From assembly GCF_937616625.2 (NCBI RefSeq), contig NC_065574.1, forward strand, positions 6,512,501 to 6,576,500: a stretch of DNA of 64,000 nt. Direction: 5' to 3'. The translations under genes were made by a program, and so were the position numbers. This DNA comes from Mercurialis annua. Lineage: Eukaryota > Streptophyta > Magnoliopsida > Malpighiales > Euphorbiaceae. Below, in pieces: positions 37,289 through 49,400 of this stretch. The first letter of the stretch is position 1. Every line of letters starts with the position of its first letter. Below the pieces are notes generated by a model. The model ran no database searches. It was not told where the DNA came from and saw nothing but the letters and a program-made list of their open reading frames with translations.

Positions 37289-38421
37289 CGCAGATTGTGA
37301 CCGTTCATGTTCAAAATGAGAATAATTTTAGTTTTGATGGAAGACAAAAGGTAATAATGATGACAGTGATACAAAGAGGAACTGAAGCTACTTTGGATTT
37401 CATGGTGATAATTCCCCCAAACAGGTATATAATTATTAATTAACTATTCCTAATCTGGAAGCTTAGCTTTAATCTCCGTCAATTAATTAAAAAAATTTCT
37501 TGATTAAGATTAATATATAGGGACCCTTTGCCCATTTTTCTTTTCTTTCCACTCTGTCATATTTGCATCGATAAAAGTAAATATGTTGAGAAAATGATGA
37601 AGTATGGTAATGGCTAAAGGTAAAAATAAATCCTTTAAGTATTTAGAAAGAGCACACAAGCTTTTTTAGTTATTTATTTGCCAATTGGACCCTTAATATT
37701 TTTAAATGGTGCATAAAAAATATTTAAGTTTTTATAAAAAAGCACATGAGCCATTTTAATTTATTTTTTTACCATTTAGCTCCTCATCGTTTTTAGTTAT
37801 TTTTGTGAATTTTTCAAGCGTATAATTTATTTACACTATTAAAAAAGGTAAGAGCGCAATGCCAAAAAAATAACTAAAAGAATTTATATATTATTTTAAA
37901 AAACTTCTAAATAATCTGTAACTTCTACCTATAATAATATATGCTAACTTTTGAAAAGGCAATGTCACATGCAGGAAAAAAGGAACACTCGTTGTAAAAA
38001 ATTTAAATGTAGTAAAGCTTACCAATTGTGCAAAAAAAGCCAAAAAATATGGCTGTACTTCTCTTTACTCTTATGATTTCGAAAAAAAAAATCATTTTCT
38101 TTTAAATTATTGATAAGAAACTAATGACATCATGAAATTAGATTAGATGTACACTTTGATTTAGTTATTAATTAGTAGCCAATGACAAGTTTAATTTTGT
38201 CTTCACTTAGAAATCTAATCACCATAACACAAACTTGGAGTGATAATACATGCAACTTAAAAAACTAATATTTCTCCTTTTAAATTTTAGTCTTCTTCAA
38301 CTAAAATTTTATAACGAGGAAGTTTTCATTTATAAAACATAAAAATTAAGAAAATAATAGCAAAATTTTGAAATAAAGGGAGAAAATAGTAAGATCCAGA
38401 TCCATGAAAATAATTAAGTCT
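37289..38421. other. Spacer without recognised genes
   Basis: AT-rich. The stretch 37620-37960 resembles 43830-44070 (shared TATTTAGAAAGAG and ATTTTTAAATGGTGCA blocks), indicating another dispersed repeat family. No gene is supported. Confidence 0.4.
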
Positions 38422-38882
38422 AAATGTATATATTGGACCCTCACATTTGGTTCGGTTTTGAATTTAGATCCTAATGAATTTTTTTTCAATGTTACAAAGA
38501 TGTGTCACTCATATAAAACGCAACGTTTTTACTTACATGACAAGTCAAAATTACAAAAAAGGACATAGTTCGGTGACCGTTTTATAATAAAAAATACAAC
38601 TCAATGACTTTTTTGTATTTATAAAAATTTTAGTGCTCTATTTGTAACAACTTTAGCGTGAAAACGGTGTGTTTTATATGGATGACACCCCTTTGTAACA
38701 AAAGGTATATTTCAGTGACCATTTTATAACAAAATAAAGTTTAGTGATCATTTTGTAACTTAAACTAATCCTAGTGACACAAGAAGTTTAATATCCAACG
38801 TTAAGTATTTCTATCAATTTTTTTATTAGTGTCCAAACTCAAAACCGAGCCAAACATGAGGGTCCATCCAATTCATACATTT
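38422..38882. mobile_element. Inverted-repeat miniature element
   Basis: The arms start AAATGTATATATTGGACCCT and, inverted, AAATGTATGAATTGGATGGA, and continue through GGTTCGGTTTTGAATTTAGA versus GGCTCGGTTTTGAGTTTGGA. Non-coding. The flanks show no convincing duplication. Confidence 0.7.
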
Positions 38883-38970
38883 GATCATTAACTAATAATT
38901 TTATTTATTTGTTAGAGACTCAATCTGTGGAGTCGGAATTTAAAAATTAGGGGCTAAATTATAATATGAA

Positions 38971-39259
38971 GGGTTAAATGCAAATTCATACACCAACTTT
39001 GACCTAATTTGCAATTACAATATAAACTTTGAAACTTGGCAATGTCAGTAACCAACTTTACACTTTTGGCAAATCGATACACCAAACTCAAAAAACACTA
39101 ACGTGGACATTGTTATAAACCGCCATTTGTCGTTTTATGATTGGTCGATGTACCAATTTTCCAAGAAATGAAAGTTGGTTACCGACATTGCCAAGTTTAA
39201 AAATTTATGTTGTAATTACAAATTAGGTCAAAGTTGGTGTATGAATTTGCATTTAACCC
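38971..39259. mobile_element. MULE-type MITE with perfect 9-bp target duplication
   Basis: Starts GGGTTAAATGCAAATTCAT and ends ATGAATTTGCATTTAACCC, with about 90-bp inverted repeats. Direct repeat TAATATGAA flanks it (38962-38970, 39260-39268). Non-coding. Confidence 0.88.
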
Positions 39260-39268
39260 TAATATGAA

Positions 39269-40245
39269 TTATATGTAGAGAGCAACTTTTAAAAGTTGGG
39301 GTTATCAAATAGCAATACATTAATTTTCTGTACTATTTTATAAATTAATATAAGTTGGGTAGTAAACCTCTGGCTTGATTATTGGACTCAACGAACTATG
39401 AATTGTACTACAGAGAGCAGCTCATTATCTTATATTCACCATAAAAATAACAAATTTTCATCTAATTAGAGAAACACAATTATATGAAAATTCAAATTTA
39501 AAACTTGTATGATATAATATTGAGGTGCGATGATTGCGGTAGAATTGAACTGCACTACACTCACACTCCATTCCATTTCAATCTTCACACAGTACATGCA
39601 TTATTATCTTTTTATGGCTTGTCTGATTTACATTCACTTTTCAAAACTGATATTTCGATTTCTTTAGACTTTCAATTGAACCAAAGCTATTAATTATATT
39701 TATTAATCAAAATAATAAGATTTTTATACTTATATATAAATTAACTAATAATAATTCAATTGTTTTTTTTATAAGTCAATCAATTTTGAAACTTTTACTA
39801 TACCGAACCGAACTATTTAGAGGTGTCAGAGGGTTTATGGATTGTATTTGTAGCGTGTCAATCTGTTCACTTGACACAAACACAATCCATTTACTAATTG
39901 TGTCAAACGAACATATGGCACGAAGATTAAATAATTTGCGTATGTTAAATCATATAAACCATTTAATCTAATAGATCGATTAAAAAGCATATAAAAACAA
40001 CTCATATGGCTTGTAGTCAATGAACAACGACACGTTTAACCCATTTATTTATTTGATTGAATTTGGAAAACACTTATATTGACAAAACACAACACAATAT
40101 GTTCTCATTGTGTCATAAATGGATTGAACGAATTTACATGTCAATATGCAACATGATAAAATTTAACCGTATCTATGTTTTATGACACATAGATCTTTAA
40201 CCTTAATTCTGAACCATTCGCATGACCAATTTTCTGAAAGTTCAT
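39269..40245. other. Spacer downstream of the first DUF6817/TPR gene
   Basis: AT-rich. The part 39840-40190 repeats TGTCA, GACAC and ACACAA motifs on both strands, like a decayed inverted repeat. The short frames 39505-39693 and 39786-39971 are not recognised. Confidence 0.4.
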
Positions 40246-41532
40246 TTATCTGACAAGGCCTAAATTAACCATGCCCCAAGTAGAGTCAGGCCACGACTTT
40301 TCTTTAGCCTTCATCAGAACTAATCTACCCCAAGCAACCCATCCTTCCCATGACATCCTCTTGTCCCAGGGGCTCCCCCACTCCAACAGCAGCCTCACCC
40401 CCCTCTCCGCCACTCTCTCTGCCTCCTCAAACCTCCCTTTCAACATATACACCTGACCCAACACCACATGCGGCTCTCCAACATACGGGTTCTTTTCGAT
40501 ACTACGCTCCAGCAATTCTTCAGAGTTCTTTTGGGACATTTCACAAACCCCTTTCCAGTACAAGTCCCTTGCCTCTACTTGCTCTTTTGCATCTAAAATC
40601 TTAGTGCACTTATCAAACACGGGCGGAACTACGAGCTCTATAGTTTCGTCCCTCGCTTCGTCTACCTCAATTCCGCCCCTGCTTTTCCTCTCCTCGATGA
40701 AAATCTCCTCCTCTCGCCTTATCAGAGTGTAAATGGCGCCCATTCTTGATACCGAATTCATCCATAGCCCGGGCTTGCCATCACCAGGCCACAGACAATT
40801 CTCGAAATTACTACCTTTGAACTCGAGCCTGCCATCATAATTTTCGAACATCACATCCTGATAACTGAAAAATTGGTCGCTGAAATCTGCAATGGTCATC
40901 ATCAGAAAAACAGCCGCCATTCTTCTCGTTACAATAAAATCTTCGCCAGTCTTGATATGTTTGACAGTGATGCCTTCAGCAGGCAAAAGAGAATTGAGTT
41001 TCTTCCTCCAGGATTCTTCCTCTCCATGAAAAAGGTCCTTCTCCTTCGCATTTTTCAGGGACATCTCGGATAGAATAAGGTGTTCGGCGAGTTCAGAGTC
41101 CGAATACTTGAACAAGAGATCGTCATGGATCAAGGGTTGGCGAGGAACGACGCAGAACAAGTGAATCAGCCTCTCTGCAGCCTCACCAACATGTCCACGT
41201 ACCACGTCGCGTCCTGTATTAGGATCAAAGATGGCGAGATTGACGTAAGAATTGGAATAAGCAGAATGGAAGAGGCCACAAAGACAGACGGAGTCCGGAG
41301 CTTTCCAGATCTTGAGAATGCGATAGGTGTCGAATAAATGCTCCAGAAAGCTGCCATTCCTGTGCCAACACTCTCCCGCGCCAGCAGAATGCAAGACTGC
41401 AACCAAGGAGGGGAGATTCTTGTCGATGGAGACCAGCTCTCCACGAAGGAAAGGGCGAGTAGAAGCCAACAGAGTATGGAGATAATCTTCGTCGGATTCT
41501 TCAGAAGGCGGACGGTGGAGTGAAGAGGACAT
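40246..41532 (-). CDS. DUF6817 (HD-like) plus TPR-like protein, array copy 1
   Basis: Intronless, 428 residues from the ATG at 41532; the open frame upstream begins only with TTG. The N-terminal domain (about residues 20-170) contains ECWHRNGSFLEHLFDTYRI and GLFHSAYSNS, with His residues at about 57, 65 and 89 arranged like an HD-type metal site. It matches the plant domain I know as DUF6817. The C-terminal part (about 300-400) reads like tetratricopeptide repeats (ARDLYWKGVCEMSQKNSEEL; KNPYVGEPHVVLGQVYMLKG; EEAERVAERGVRLLLEWGSP). No signal peptide or membrane segment, so a soluble intracellular protein is likely. Biochemical function is unknown. It is the most diverged of three copies; the upstream flank (41533 to about 41893) matches those of copies 2 and 3, showing it belongs to the same array. 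Confidence 0.85.
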   Translation of the reverse strand: MSSSLHRPPSEESDEDYLHTLLASTRPFLRGELVSIDKNLPSLVAVLHSAGAGECWHRNGSFLEHLFDTYRILKIWKAPDSVCLCGLFHSAYSNSYVNLAIFDPNTGRDVVRGHVGEAAERLIHLFCVVPRQPLIHDDLLFKYSDSELAEHLILSEMSLKNAKEKDLFHGEEESWRKKLNSLLPAEGITVKHIKTGEDFIVTRRMAAVFLMMTIADFSDQFFSYQDVMFENYDGRLEFKGSNFENCLWPGDGKPGLWMNSVSRMGAIYTLIRREEEIFIEERKSRGGIEVDEARDETIELVVPPVFDKCTKILDAKEQVEARDLYWKGVCEMSQKNSEELLERSIEKNPYVGEPHVVLGQVYMLKGRFEEAERVAERGVRLLLEWGSPWDKRMSWEGWVAWGRLVLMKAKEKSWPDSTWGMVNLGLVR

Positions 41533-41955
41533 GGTAGGATTAGTGAATGCCAATGTACAAGAAAAAAAAAATGATTAGGTAATAAAATGAGAGACACTTG
41601 ATCAAATTAATAATGCTAGCCCGCCTATGATTAAGTAAATATTACTATTACTATAGTACATAAAAAAATGAATATGTCGCATTTGGCATCAATTAGGTAT
41701 AGTAGATAAGAAAATAATTGATCACTTTAGTCTTTTTTTAATCTTCTTGTTCAGCTCAGCAACAAAACATATTTGTCATATTGATAAAATAATTCAAAAA
41801 CCTTGCTGTACCATGGTCATCATACCAAATAAACAAGCTCACATTTACCACGATTTTGCTTGTTAAAACACCCTCAATGTACAATCTGTAGCGGCTCACT
41901 GAGTGATAAGATGGTCAGCAGTTCGATTATATCCTGACAGAACACCAAGAGAATA
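41533..41955. repeat. Unit-0 remnant: upstream flank of array copy 1, homologous to the DUF6817/TPR-POP spacer of units A and B
   Basis: Blocks such as TTGTTCAGCTCAGCAA, ATCATACCAAATAAACAAGC and CTCAATG-ACAATCTGTAG match 45905-46065 and 55225-55370 in order. Similarity stops near 41893, before the point where the POP 3' end would lie. A POP gene once linked to copy 1 has therefore probably been lost or replaced. Confidence 0.65.
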
Positions 41956-42118
41956 CCGGAAATACATCCCGTCCAACTAGTAGTCCTCTCCATGCCCACG
42001 ATGGTTTACCTCTCAGAGAAGCATGTATGAAATCACCTGATTGAAAATATCTACCCCGATATATCTTATATAACAGTGTATTCTTCTCATTAATAAGACG
42101 CCATCCCTGTTTTGCTAA
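41956..42118 (-). pseudogene. LINE (non-LTR retrotransposon) ORF2 fragment
   Basis: Minus-strand translation reads LAKQGWRLINEKNTLL, then RYFQSGDFIHASL and KPSWAWRGLLVGRDVF. This is the conserved segment downstream of the reverse transcriptase in plant L1-type ORF2 proteins. Only about 54 codons remain, followed by a stop, and no RT core or A-tail is nearby. It ends 12 bp from the Helitron 3' end. Confidence 0.8.
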
Positions 42119-42129
42119 GTATAATGATA

Positions 42130-43054
42130 CTAGTGTCGCTTAACGTGTTTCACACGTGACTCGTAGTGTTACTCGTTATATATTAAATAATAATTAAAAT
42201 AATAATTAATTAAAAAATAATTTATTTTATTTATAGAAAATATAAATATTAAATATTAATTAAAATATTAATTTATTAGAAGTAGTTTATGTTAATTAAA
42301 ATTCTAAATGATAGACATCATTAATTTCTATTCAAACACAATCAAATAATTTATATTTGTAACCATTAAATTTGGTCATCACACAAACCTTGTTCTATTA
42401 ATTTTTTTTTTTCAGTTAGTATATTGCAACTTTATCCTATTTAGATTCTTTTTCAGATTGAGATTATATGTTAATTATACAATTTTTGGAAACAATTAGC
42501 AAGTGGGATTTTATTGAATCAAAATTGCATTCGGTAATTGTGCCATCTAAGTTTATTTATAGCAAGGTGACAATAATCATAATATATACTATATAAAAAT
42601 TAGACTTTAGAATCTTACCTTAAAAAAAGATATAAAACTTTACCGTAATTTACATCAATTATTAATAAATTACCACGATTTTAGGAAATAATTAAAAAAT
42701 ATAGCCGAATCATATTATTTCCTTATCCTAATAGTATTTTATCTTTATTAATTGTTAATTCAATTAGTAATAAGTAGTGACCATAAAACCTGCTATTAAA
42801 ATAAATTTGAAAGGACTGTTAGGTAAATTTGCATGTCCCACCCTCCGTCCGTGCTTTTGTATATAGTATAGATAATTAGAAAATATAGCCGAATCATATT
42901 GTTTTCTTATCCTAATAGTATTTTATCTTTATTAATTGTTAATTCAATTAGTAATAAGTAATGACCATAAAACCTGCTATTAAAATAAATTTGAAAGGAC
43001 TGTTAGGTAAATTTGCCTGTCCCCCCCAATCCGTGCTTTTATATATAGTATAGA
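42130..43054 (-). mobile_element. Non-autonomous Helitron with a duplicated 5' terminus
   Basis: On the minus strand it begins A|TCTATACTATATATAAAAG at 43054 and ends ACACTAG|T at 42130. A hairpin (ACGTGT-GAA-ACACGT, 42143-42157) lies 9 nt before the terminal CTAG. TC at the 5' end, CTRR with a preceding hairpin at the 3' end, and insertion between A and T are the Helitron hallmarks. A second 5' end (A|TCTATACTATATACAAAAG) lies at 42872, and the 182 bp between the two 5' ends is a near-copy of the next 180 bp. No Rep/helicase coding. The 5' part (42729-43054) is copied at 52065-52390. Confidence 0.85.
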
Positions 43055-44326
43055 TTTAGTCAATTTTAATAATATTTTATACTAAAATTTGAAGAAATTT
43101 TAATATTTTTATAATTTTTTTTATAATTTTAACAGATTTTAATGAAAGTCATAACATTTAAATATTTATTAAACAATATTAAATAGATAAGTATACTTAA
43201 ATAATGTATATTTATTAATTTTTGTTGAGTGTTAATTTTATAGTTTTCAACATATTTATAAACTATTCATTTTAGCTATTTTTAGTTAAATATTTGTAAT
43301 TAAATAGACTTTTAAAATGATATTCATTTATTTGAACTTATTATGAATAAAGTATATAAAATTTAATTAATTGAATAAAGTTTGTTAAACTTATATATTA
43401 ATTATTGGCTTAATTGCTTTAAAATTTATTAACTTTTATCACAGTTTGCAATTTAACATGAACTTTTAATTCGAAAAAGTCGAGAATTTTTTTATGGATA
43501 CCTAAATAAACATTGTTTTAGTATTCACATGAATTTGTTTTGACAAAAATTTGATCGGTTTTCGAATTGTGAAAATTTAAAAGTTGGTGTCTAATATTGC
43601 CAAAACTGAAAGGTAGTATTAAAATTATAAAACATGCTAAAATTTGTGATTTTTAAAGCAATTAAACTTTATTTTTATATAAATAAATAATTATGTTAAT
43701 TTTATGATTAATTAATAAATTATAAAAATAATTTTTTTATTATTCAATTCAATTCAAATTCATTAGTTCACTCTTAACTAATTATTTTTATTAGAGTTAG
43801 ATTCAACATAAGATACAAAAGAAACCTTAAAGTTATTTAGAAAGAGTAGTCCTCAATATTTTTAAATGGTGCAAATAACCCCAACGTTAGGAAAAAATCA
43901 CAAAAATAACTAAACATGTGAGAGTTTAAATGTCCAAAAAAATAAACTAGAAGAAATCCAGCGCTATTTCTCAAAAAATCTAAGTTATTTTGCAACGATT
44001 AAAAACATTAACGAACTAAATGACCAGACAAAAATTTAAAAAGATTTATGTCCTTCTGAATAAGTTTTTCTTGTACCTTAAACCGTCAAAATTCATATTT
44101 AATTTTTTTTTATTAAAATTACATTTAATGAAAATAATATATTTATAATTTTTCATGTTCCATTTTGACATACAGAGATGTCATAATAAATAGATGAAAA
44201 TGTAAAACAAAGAGGGAGATTACAAAATAAAAAAGATATATACACACTATAACATATTAATAGCAACTATTTTATTTAGCAAAAGAAACAAGCATGTGAC
44301 ATATTAGAAGGCAGTGTGGTAGTCAT
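43055..44326. other. Spacer between Helitron and array copy 2
   Basis: AT-rich, non-coding; contains the 3' flank of array copy 2. It is copied with essentially no change at 52391-53662. Confidence 0.5.
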
Positions 44327-45613
44327 TTATCGGACAAGCCCCAAATTAAGGATACCCCAAGATGTATTAGGCCACGACTTCTCTTTAGCCTTCATCAACA
44401 CTACTCTTCCCCAAGCAATCCATCCTTCCCAAGACGTCCTCTTATCCCAGGGGCTCCCCCACTCCAACAGCAGCCTCACCCCTCTCTCCGCCGCTCGCTC
44501 CGCCTCCTCAAACCTCCCTTTTATCATATACACCTGACCCAGCACCACATGCGGTTCCCCAACATATGGGTTCTTTTCAATACAACGCAGTAATAATTCT
44601 TCGGAGTTCTCTTGGGACATATCACAAACACCTTGCCAATACAAGTCCCTCGCCTCTATTTGCACACTCGCATCTAAAATCTTAGTGCACTTATCAAACA
44701 CCGGGGGAACTACGAGCTCTATAGTTTCATCTCTCGCTTCGTCCACCTCAATTCCGCCTCCGCTTTTCCTCTCCTCGATATAAATCTCCTCCTCTCGCCT
44801 TATCAGAGTGTAAATCGCGCCCATTCTTGAAACCGAATTCATCCATAGCCCCGGCTTGCCATTGCCAGGCCATAGAGAATTCGCAGAGTTATTACCTTTG
44901 AACTCGAGCCTGCCATCGTAATTCTCAAACAGCAAATCCTGAAAACCGAAAAGCTGATCGCTGAAATCCGCCATGGTCATCATGAGAAAAACCGCCACCA
45001 TTCTTCTCGTTACAATAAAATCTTCACCCGTCTTGATATGTTTGACAGTGATGCCTTCTGCAGGCAAAAGAGAATTAATTTTCCTCCTCCAAGACTCTTC
45101 CTCTCCGTGAAAAATACCCTTCTCCTTCACATTTTTCAGGGAAATCTCGGATTGAATAAGGTGTTCGAGTAGTTCAGAGTCGGAATACTTGAATAACAGA
45201 TCGTCATGGATCAAGGGTTGACGAGGAACGATACAGAACAGATGAATCAACCTCTCTGCAGCTTCACCAACATGTCCACGGACCACATCGCGGCCCGTGT
45301 GAGGATCAAAGATGGCGAGATTGACGTAAGAATTGGAATAAGCAGAATGGAAGAGGCCACAAAGACAGACGGAGTCGGGAGCTTTCCAGATCTTGAGAAT
45401 GCGATAGATGTCGACTAAATGGTCGAGAAAGCTGCCATGCTTGTGCCAACACTCGCCCGCACCAACAGAACGCAAGACCGCAACCAAGGAGGGCAGATTC
45501 TTGTCGATGGATTCGAGCTCTCCTCGGAGAAAAGGGCGGGCAGAAGCCAGAAGGGTTTGGAAATAATCGTCGTCGGATTGTTCGGACGGAGAAAGGTGGA
45601 GTGAAGATGGCAT
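44327..45613 (-). CDS. DUF6817 (HD-like) plus TPR-like protein, array copy 2
   Basis: Intronless, 428 residues from the ATG at 45613. Same architecture as copy 1: N-terminal HD-like DUF6817 segment (ECWHKHGSFLDHLVDIYRI; GLFHSAYSNS) and C-terminal TPR-like helices (LYWQGVCDMSQENSEELLLR; VLGQVYMIKGRFEEAERAAE). It differs from copy 1 at scattered positions (for example SLKNVKEKGIF for SLKNAKEKDLF) but is identical in protein sequence to copy 3. The reading frame is intact with no premature stop, so it may be functional. No introns in any copy. Function unknown. Confidence 0.87.
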   Translation of the reverse strand: MPSSLHLSPSEQSDDDYFQTLLASARPFLRGELESIDKNLPSLVAVLRSVGAGECWHKHGSFLDHLVDIYRILKIWKAPDSVCLCGLFHSAYSNSYVNLAIFDPHTGRDVVRGHVGEAAERLIHLFCIVPRQPLIHDDLLFKYSDSELLEHLIQSEISLKNVKEKGIFHGEEESWRRKINSLLPAEGITVKHIKTGEDFIVTRRMVAVFLMMTMADFSDQLFGFQDLLFENYDGRLEFKGNNSANSLWPGNGKPGLWMNSVSRMGAIYTLIRREEEIYIEERKSGGGIEVDEARDETIELVVPPVFDKCTKILDASVQIEARDLYWQGVCDMSQENSEELLLRCIEKNPYVGEPHVVLGQVYMIKGRFEEAERAAERGVRLLLEWGSPWDKRTSWEGWIAWGRVVLMKAKEKSWPNTSWGILNLGLVR

Positions 45614-46432
45614 GGCAGAATTAGTGAATTCCAATGTAGAAGATGAAGAAGAAAAAGATAAAGTTTAGATAATAAAACTGAATTGAATAAAGAGAGATGT
45701 GATGAGTTTAGTTATGTTTGGTCGAACAGATAAGGCTATAAAATTGATCAAATCGATAATGCTATCCAGCCAATGATTACGCAAATAATAAGATAAGTAT
45801 ATAAATAGAAAAAAGTGTATAAAAATGATACCGGTACATTTGGCATCCATATTCCATACCAATTCTGTCGCATTTTTGGCATCAATTAGCCTTCTAGTCC
45901 TTTTTCTTCTTGCTGTTCAGCTCAGCAATAAAACCATTATTCATATTGTTAAACAATAATAATCCAGAAACTTTGCTGTGACGTCATCATCATACCAAAT
46001 AAACAAGCTCAGGTTTCGCACCATTTGCTTGATGGAACATCCTCAATGCAAAATCTGTAGCATCTGATAGGATTTTCTTGGTGTGCTACCGTGATGCCTG
46101 TACAAATGTCGCGATTGAAGCGTGAAAGCGATTCAATTCCATTCGTATTGCAGACCTGTTAGTGAATGAACGCTATTTCACTGTGGTTGGAACCCAAATC
46201 GGTACAAGAGATGCAATGGAAATGAAATCCGACTCGTAAAAGAGTAATACACACTCGATTCAAGGCATGGTATGGGATATGATGAGGATCAATATATCTA
46301 ACCTAACATATATCATAATCCTTCTATCAGTTCCATAATGCAAACAAATAGTTCATGTCCTAAAACAGAGCTATTTCATATCGTTTTTTCTTGAGAATTT
46401 AGAGAGTTCGTCGAGACATAAAAAGCTCATCG
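45614..46432. other. Spacer between array copy 2 and the truncated POP
   Basis: Holds the promoter side of copy 2 and the 3' flank of the truncated POP. Homologous to 54950-55713 but with several indels beyond 45787, including 29 bp present here near 46211 and absent from unit B. Confidence 0.5.
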
Positions 46433-49400
46433 TCACTTCTGGCTGCCGCCAGAGCCGAGGTCAGGAGGAGTCATATTTAGAACCTTCATTAGAAATGTAT
46501 ACTTGAATGCATCTTCTTGAAGCCTCTCAAATCTGCACAAAACAAAAAGCTTACCACCTTAGTTGGTTGGGAATACACTATCAAACATCTCAACAATAAC
46601 AAATATACTGCCGCATGGTTTGACAACATAACTAAGCAGGCAGACCACATGTACAAATGCATGCACACACAGACACATGATGAGAGGAGGAGGCAACAGC
46701 CTTGAATTGAACAAACAAAAGAGACCATACCTTCCCGACTTGGAAAAATGTCCAGCACCGAGTTCACATTTGAACAGCAGTAAATTATCATCAGTTTTCA
46801 ATTCTCTCAGCTTTGCCACAAACTTTGCAGGTTCTGAATACATAACCCGAGGATCTGTTGTGATATTAAAAACATTAGTATTTAACCATAGGTATTGAAC
46901 ATAACTTATGTCTTATTGGTCTATTCATATACAAATTGTTTTCTTTCAGATGAATCCTACACTTTTACCATACATCCCATCATATGATCAGTAAGTGCTT
47001 ACTTGGACACCAAACCATGACAAAAGAAAGTTTTGAACATCCGAGTAAATTTTATGAAAAACTTTCTTCTGAGAAAAGACTACTGTGTTAAGATGGGGGT
47101 TAATATCCTGGTGTACAAGATGCAGGCTTTATAAAGGATTAGACCCTTGCACCACAATACTAAAATTGCACTAGTAATTTTCCAACGAATGGCAGCAGCA
47201 ACAGATATCATCTAGACAAAGCAAAACAGCAATGAAGAATTGAACACATATGTAAAAACAACAAAAAGTAGTTCTGTTTTTAGTTAGATAGCGTGTAGAA
47301 GTGACTCTTCCATCTACTTATGATAGCACGCAAGTTTGGAATCACGTTTGTGAGTGTGAGGCAAGTTTGGAATCACGTTTGTGAGTGTGAGGCAAGTTTG
47401 GAATCACGTTTGTGAGTGTGCGGCAAGTTTGGAATCACGTTTGTGCGTGTGCGGGTAGGTGAACAATTAACAGTCGATAAGGAGAGGTTCTTAGAAAAGC
47501 TAGTTGCTCATTTATACATTGATTTTTAATTCATTCCTCAAACCAGTAATATGTTCAAGAACTCGATCACTACAGCAAGAGGCTTAATGCAGTTGATAAA
47601 AAATAAATATAGGCTTAATGCATAGTTAGACATCTGAAGTTTGGCTTCTTGGTCAATTTATATTAACTTCGGATATAAATAATACCCATTTCAAAAGATA
47701 TTTTGAAAAATTCAAACAGCTTTATTTGGATTCAAAAAATAATGTTTTTATCATATTTAACCACTTTTGATTTAGCCTAACAAACACCTAAACACTATGT
47801 TTTGGTAACACTGGAGCACAAACATAAAAGATATGTGGATATATTGAATAAAAGCGCATATCAATTTTTTTTCAAAATCAAGAAAAAACATTTTGGGTTA
47901 CATTAAAAGTTAAACTTGTTGAAGTGATCAGTTGACGGAGACTTAGGTGTCAAAATATGCATTTGGCCAGCAGTAATATCTACCATTCCTTACATCTCTC
48001 GTATATGGACCATCCTAATAAGTGACGTCAAACAGCTGGCATAGAATTCAAGCCGAATGTCATTGATATTTTAAATGGAAAATGCCTTCTCTCCACCTAC
48101 CAACATATTTTCTAGAAACATTATGAATTGTGCAAAGCCTATGAAGATTCTGAAGTCACTCACCATGTAAGCCAGCTGTAACAAGGATGTGGGGATAATC
48201 TTGAGGCTTAACCTGTAGAAAACAAGGATATGAGTTGCAACATAAATAAAAAAGATCACCATGTTAACAGAAGCAAATGCTGGTTCAATCCACACAATTT
48301 TGGGCAATGTCCTCAGAAAGATATAGAGTCCTTAATTCATCTTCAATCACTTTTTCTGTCTTCACATTAACTAGTCTGATACGATTAAAACAACTCAGAA
48401 TTACTTTATGGTGCTTACATTATCAACAGGGGAATATGACTTCATGTAGAAGTAGAATTCCTCCTCCCGAGGGTCGCCCCATTCCTGCAGCAACAATAAG
48501 AGTTCAACTACCATGCCAATATCTGGTAAGAAGCACCAGCAGACCCTATTGTGACCGCAAAAGCATAAGTATATATCTATTTTAACTGTTACAGGGTAAC
48601 AACTGAAAGAATAGTTAAGACCCAAGTAATAGGAACCACACCATGAGAAAATAATAAACATGCATATAAACTATTGTAAAACAAGAAACAGACAGCGTTA
48701 AGCTTAATATTATAAGTGATAACACATCAACTAACAATGTAGTACATGAAGTATTCAAATTTTTCTAGAAAGTTTCAGGGGCTGTTGCTTTGCAAAACAA
48801 GAAATCTAGGCCTTAATGACTGCACACTTTAGATTCAAGCATTAAAAACTGTCATGCATTGCAACCAAACCAAGCAACTATACTATAGGTTACAATTGCC
48901 TCAAGTAGCTAAAAGTTTTGGAATTACTAGAGAAGAAATTATACCTCCCACTCTTCAGTGGTAAGAGGAATACTCGGGTCAAGCATAGTTGTCAGAACAT
49001 CCACAAAAGGTACTCCTGCAACAGCAGCCTTAAACAAATCGGGCCTCATATTAAGAACAGAACCAATAAGTAATCCCCCTGCACTCCTTCCTTCAATGCA
49101 CAGTTTTTCCTTGGAACAGTACTTCTGTTCTAGTAAATACTCTGCACAAGTAATAAAATCTGTGAAAGTATTCTTTTTCTTCAGAAACTTCCCGTTCTCA
49201 TACCACTGCCTCCCCATTTCACCACCTCCACGAATATGAGCTATTACAAAGATTAAACCACGATCCAATAAGGATAGCCTTGATGCCTTGAATGTTGGAT
49301 CTATCGATACCTTTAAAAAGACATATTTAAACTATTTCAAATAGGAATTCCAATTGCAAGTGAGAAATAAGAAGAATTTCAGCTTCATAATGCAAAAATG

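Larger units (their letters stand above)
42729..45787. repeat. 3.06-kb near-identical block, copy in unit A
   Basis: Matches 52065-55123 at constant offset with no indel seen. One substitution was noticed (C at 43010 versus A at 52346). It covers part of the Helitron, the spacer and the whole DUF6817/TPR gene. Identity drops abruptly after GATTACGCAAAT(A) at 45787. Confidence 0.85.

Noticed and set aside
47330..47455. Regular 31-bp direct repeats resembling a CRISPR array
   Set aside because: Units are directly adjacent with no spacers, lie in a plant intron, and there are no cas genes.
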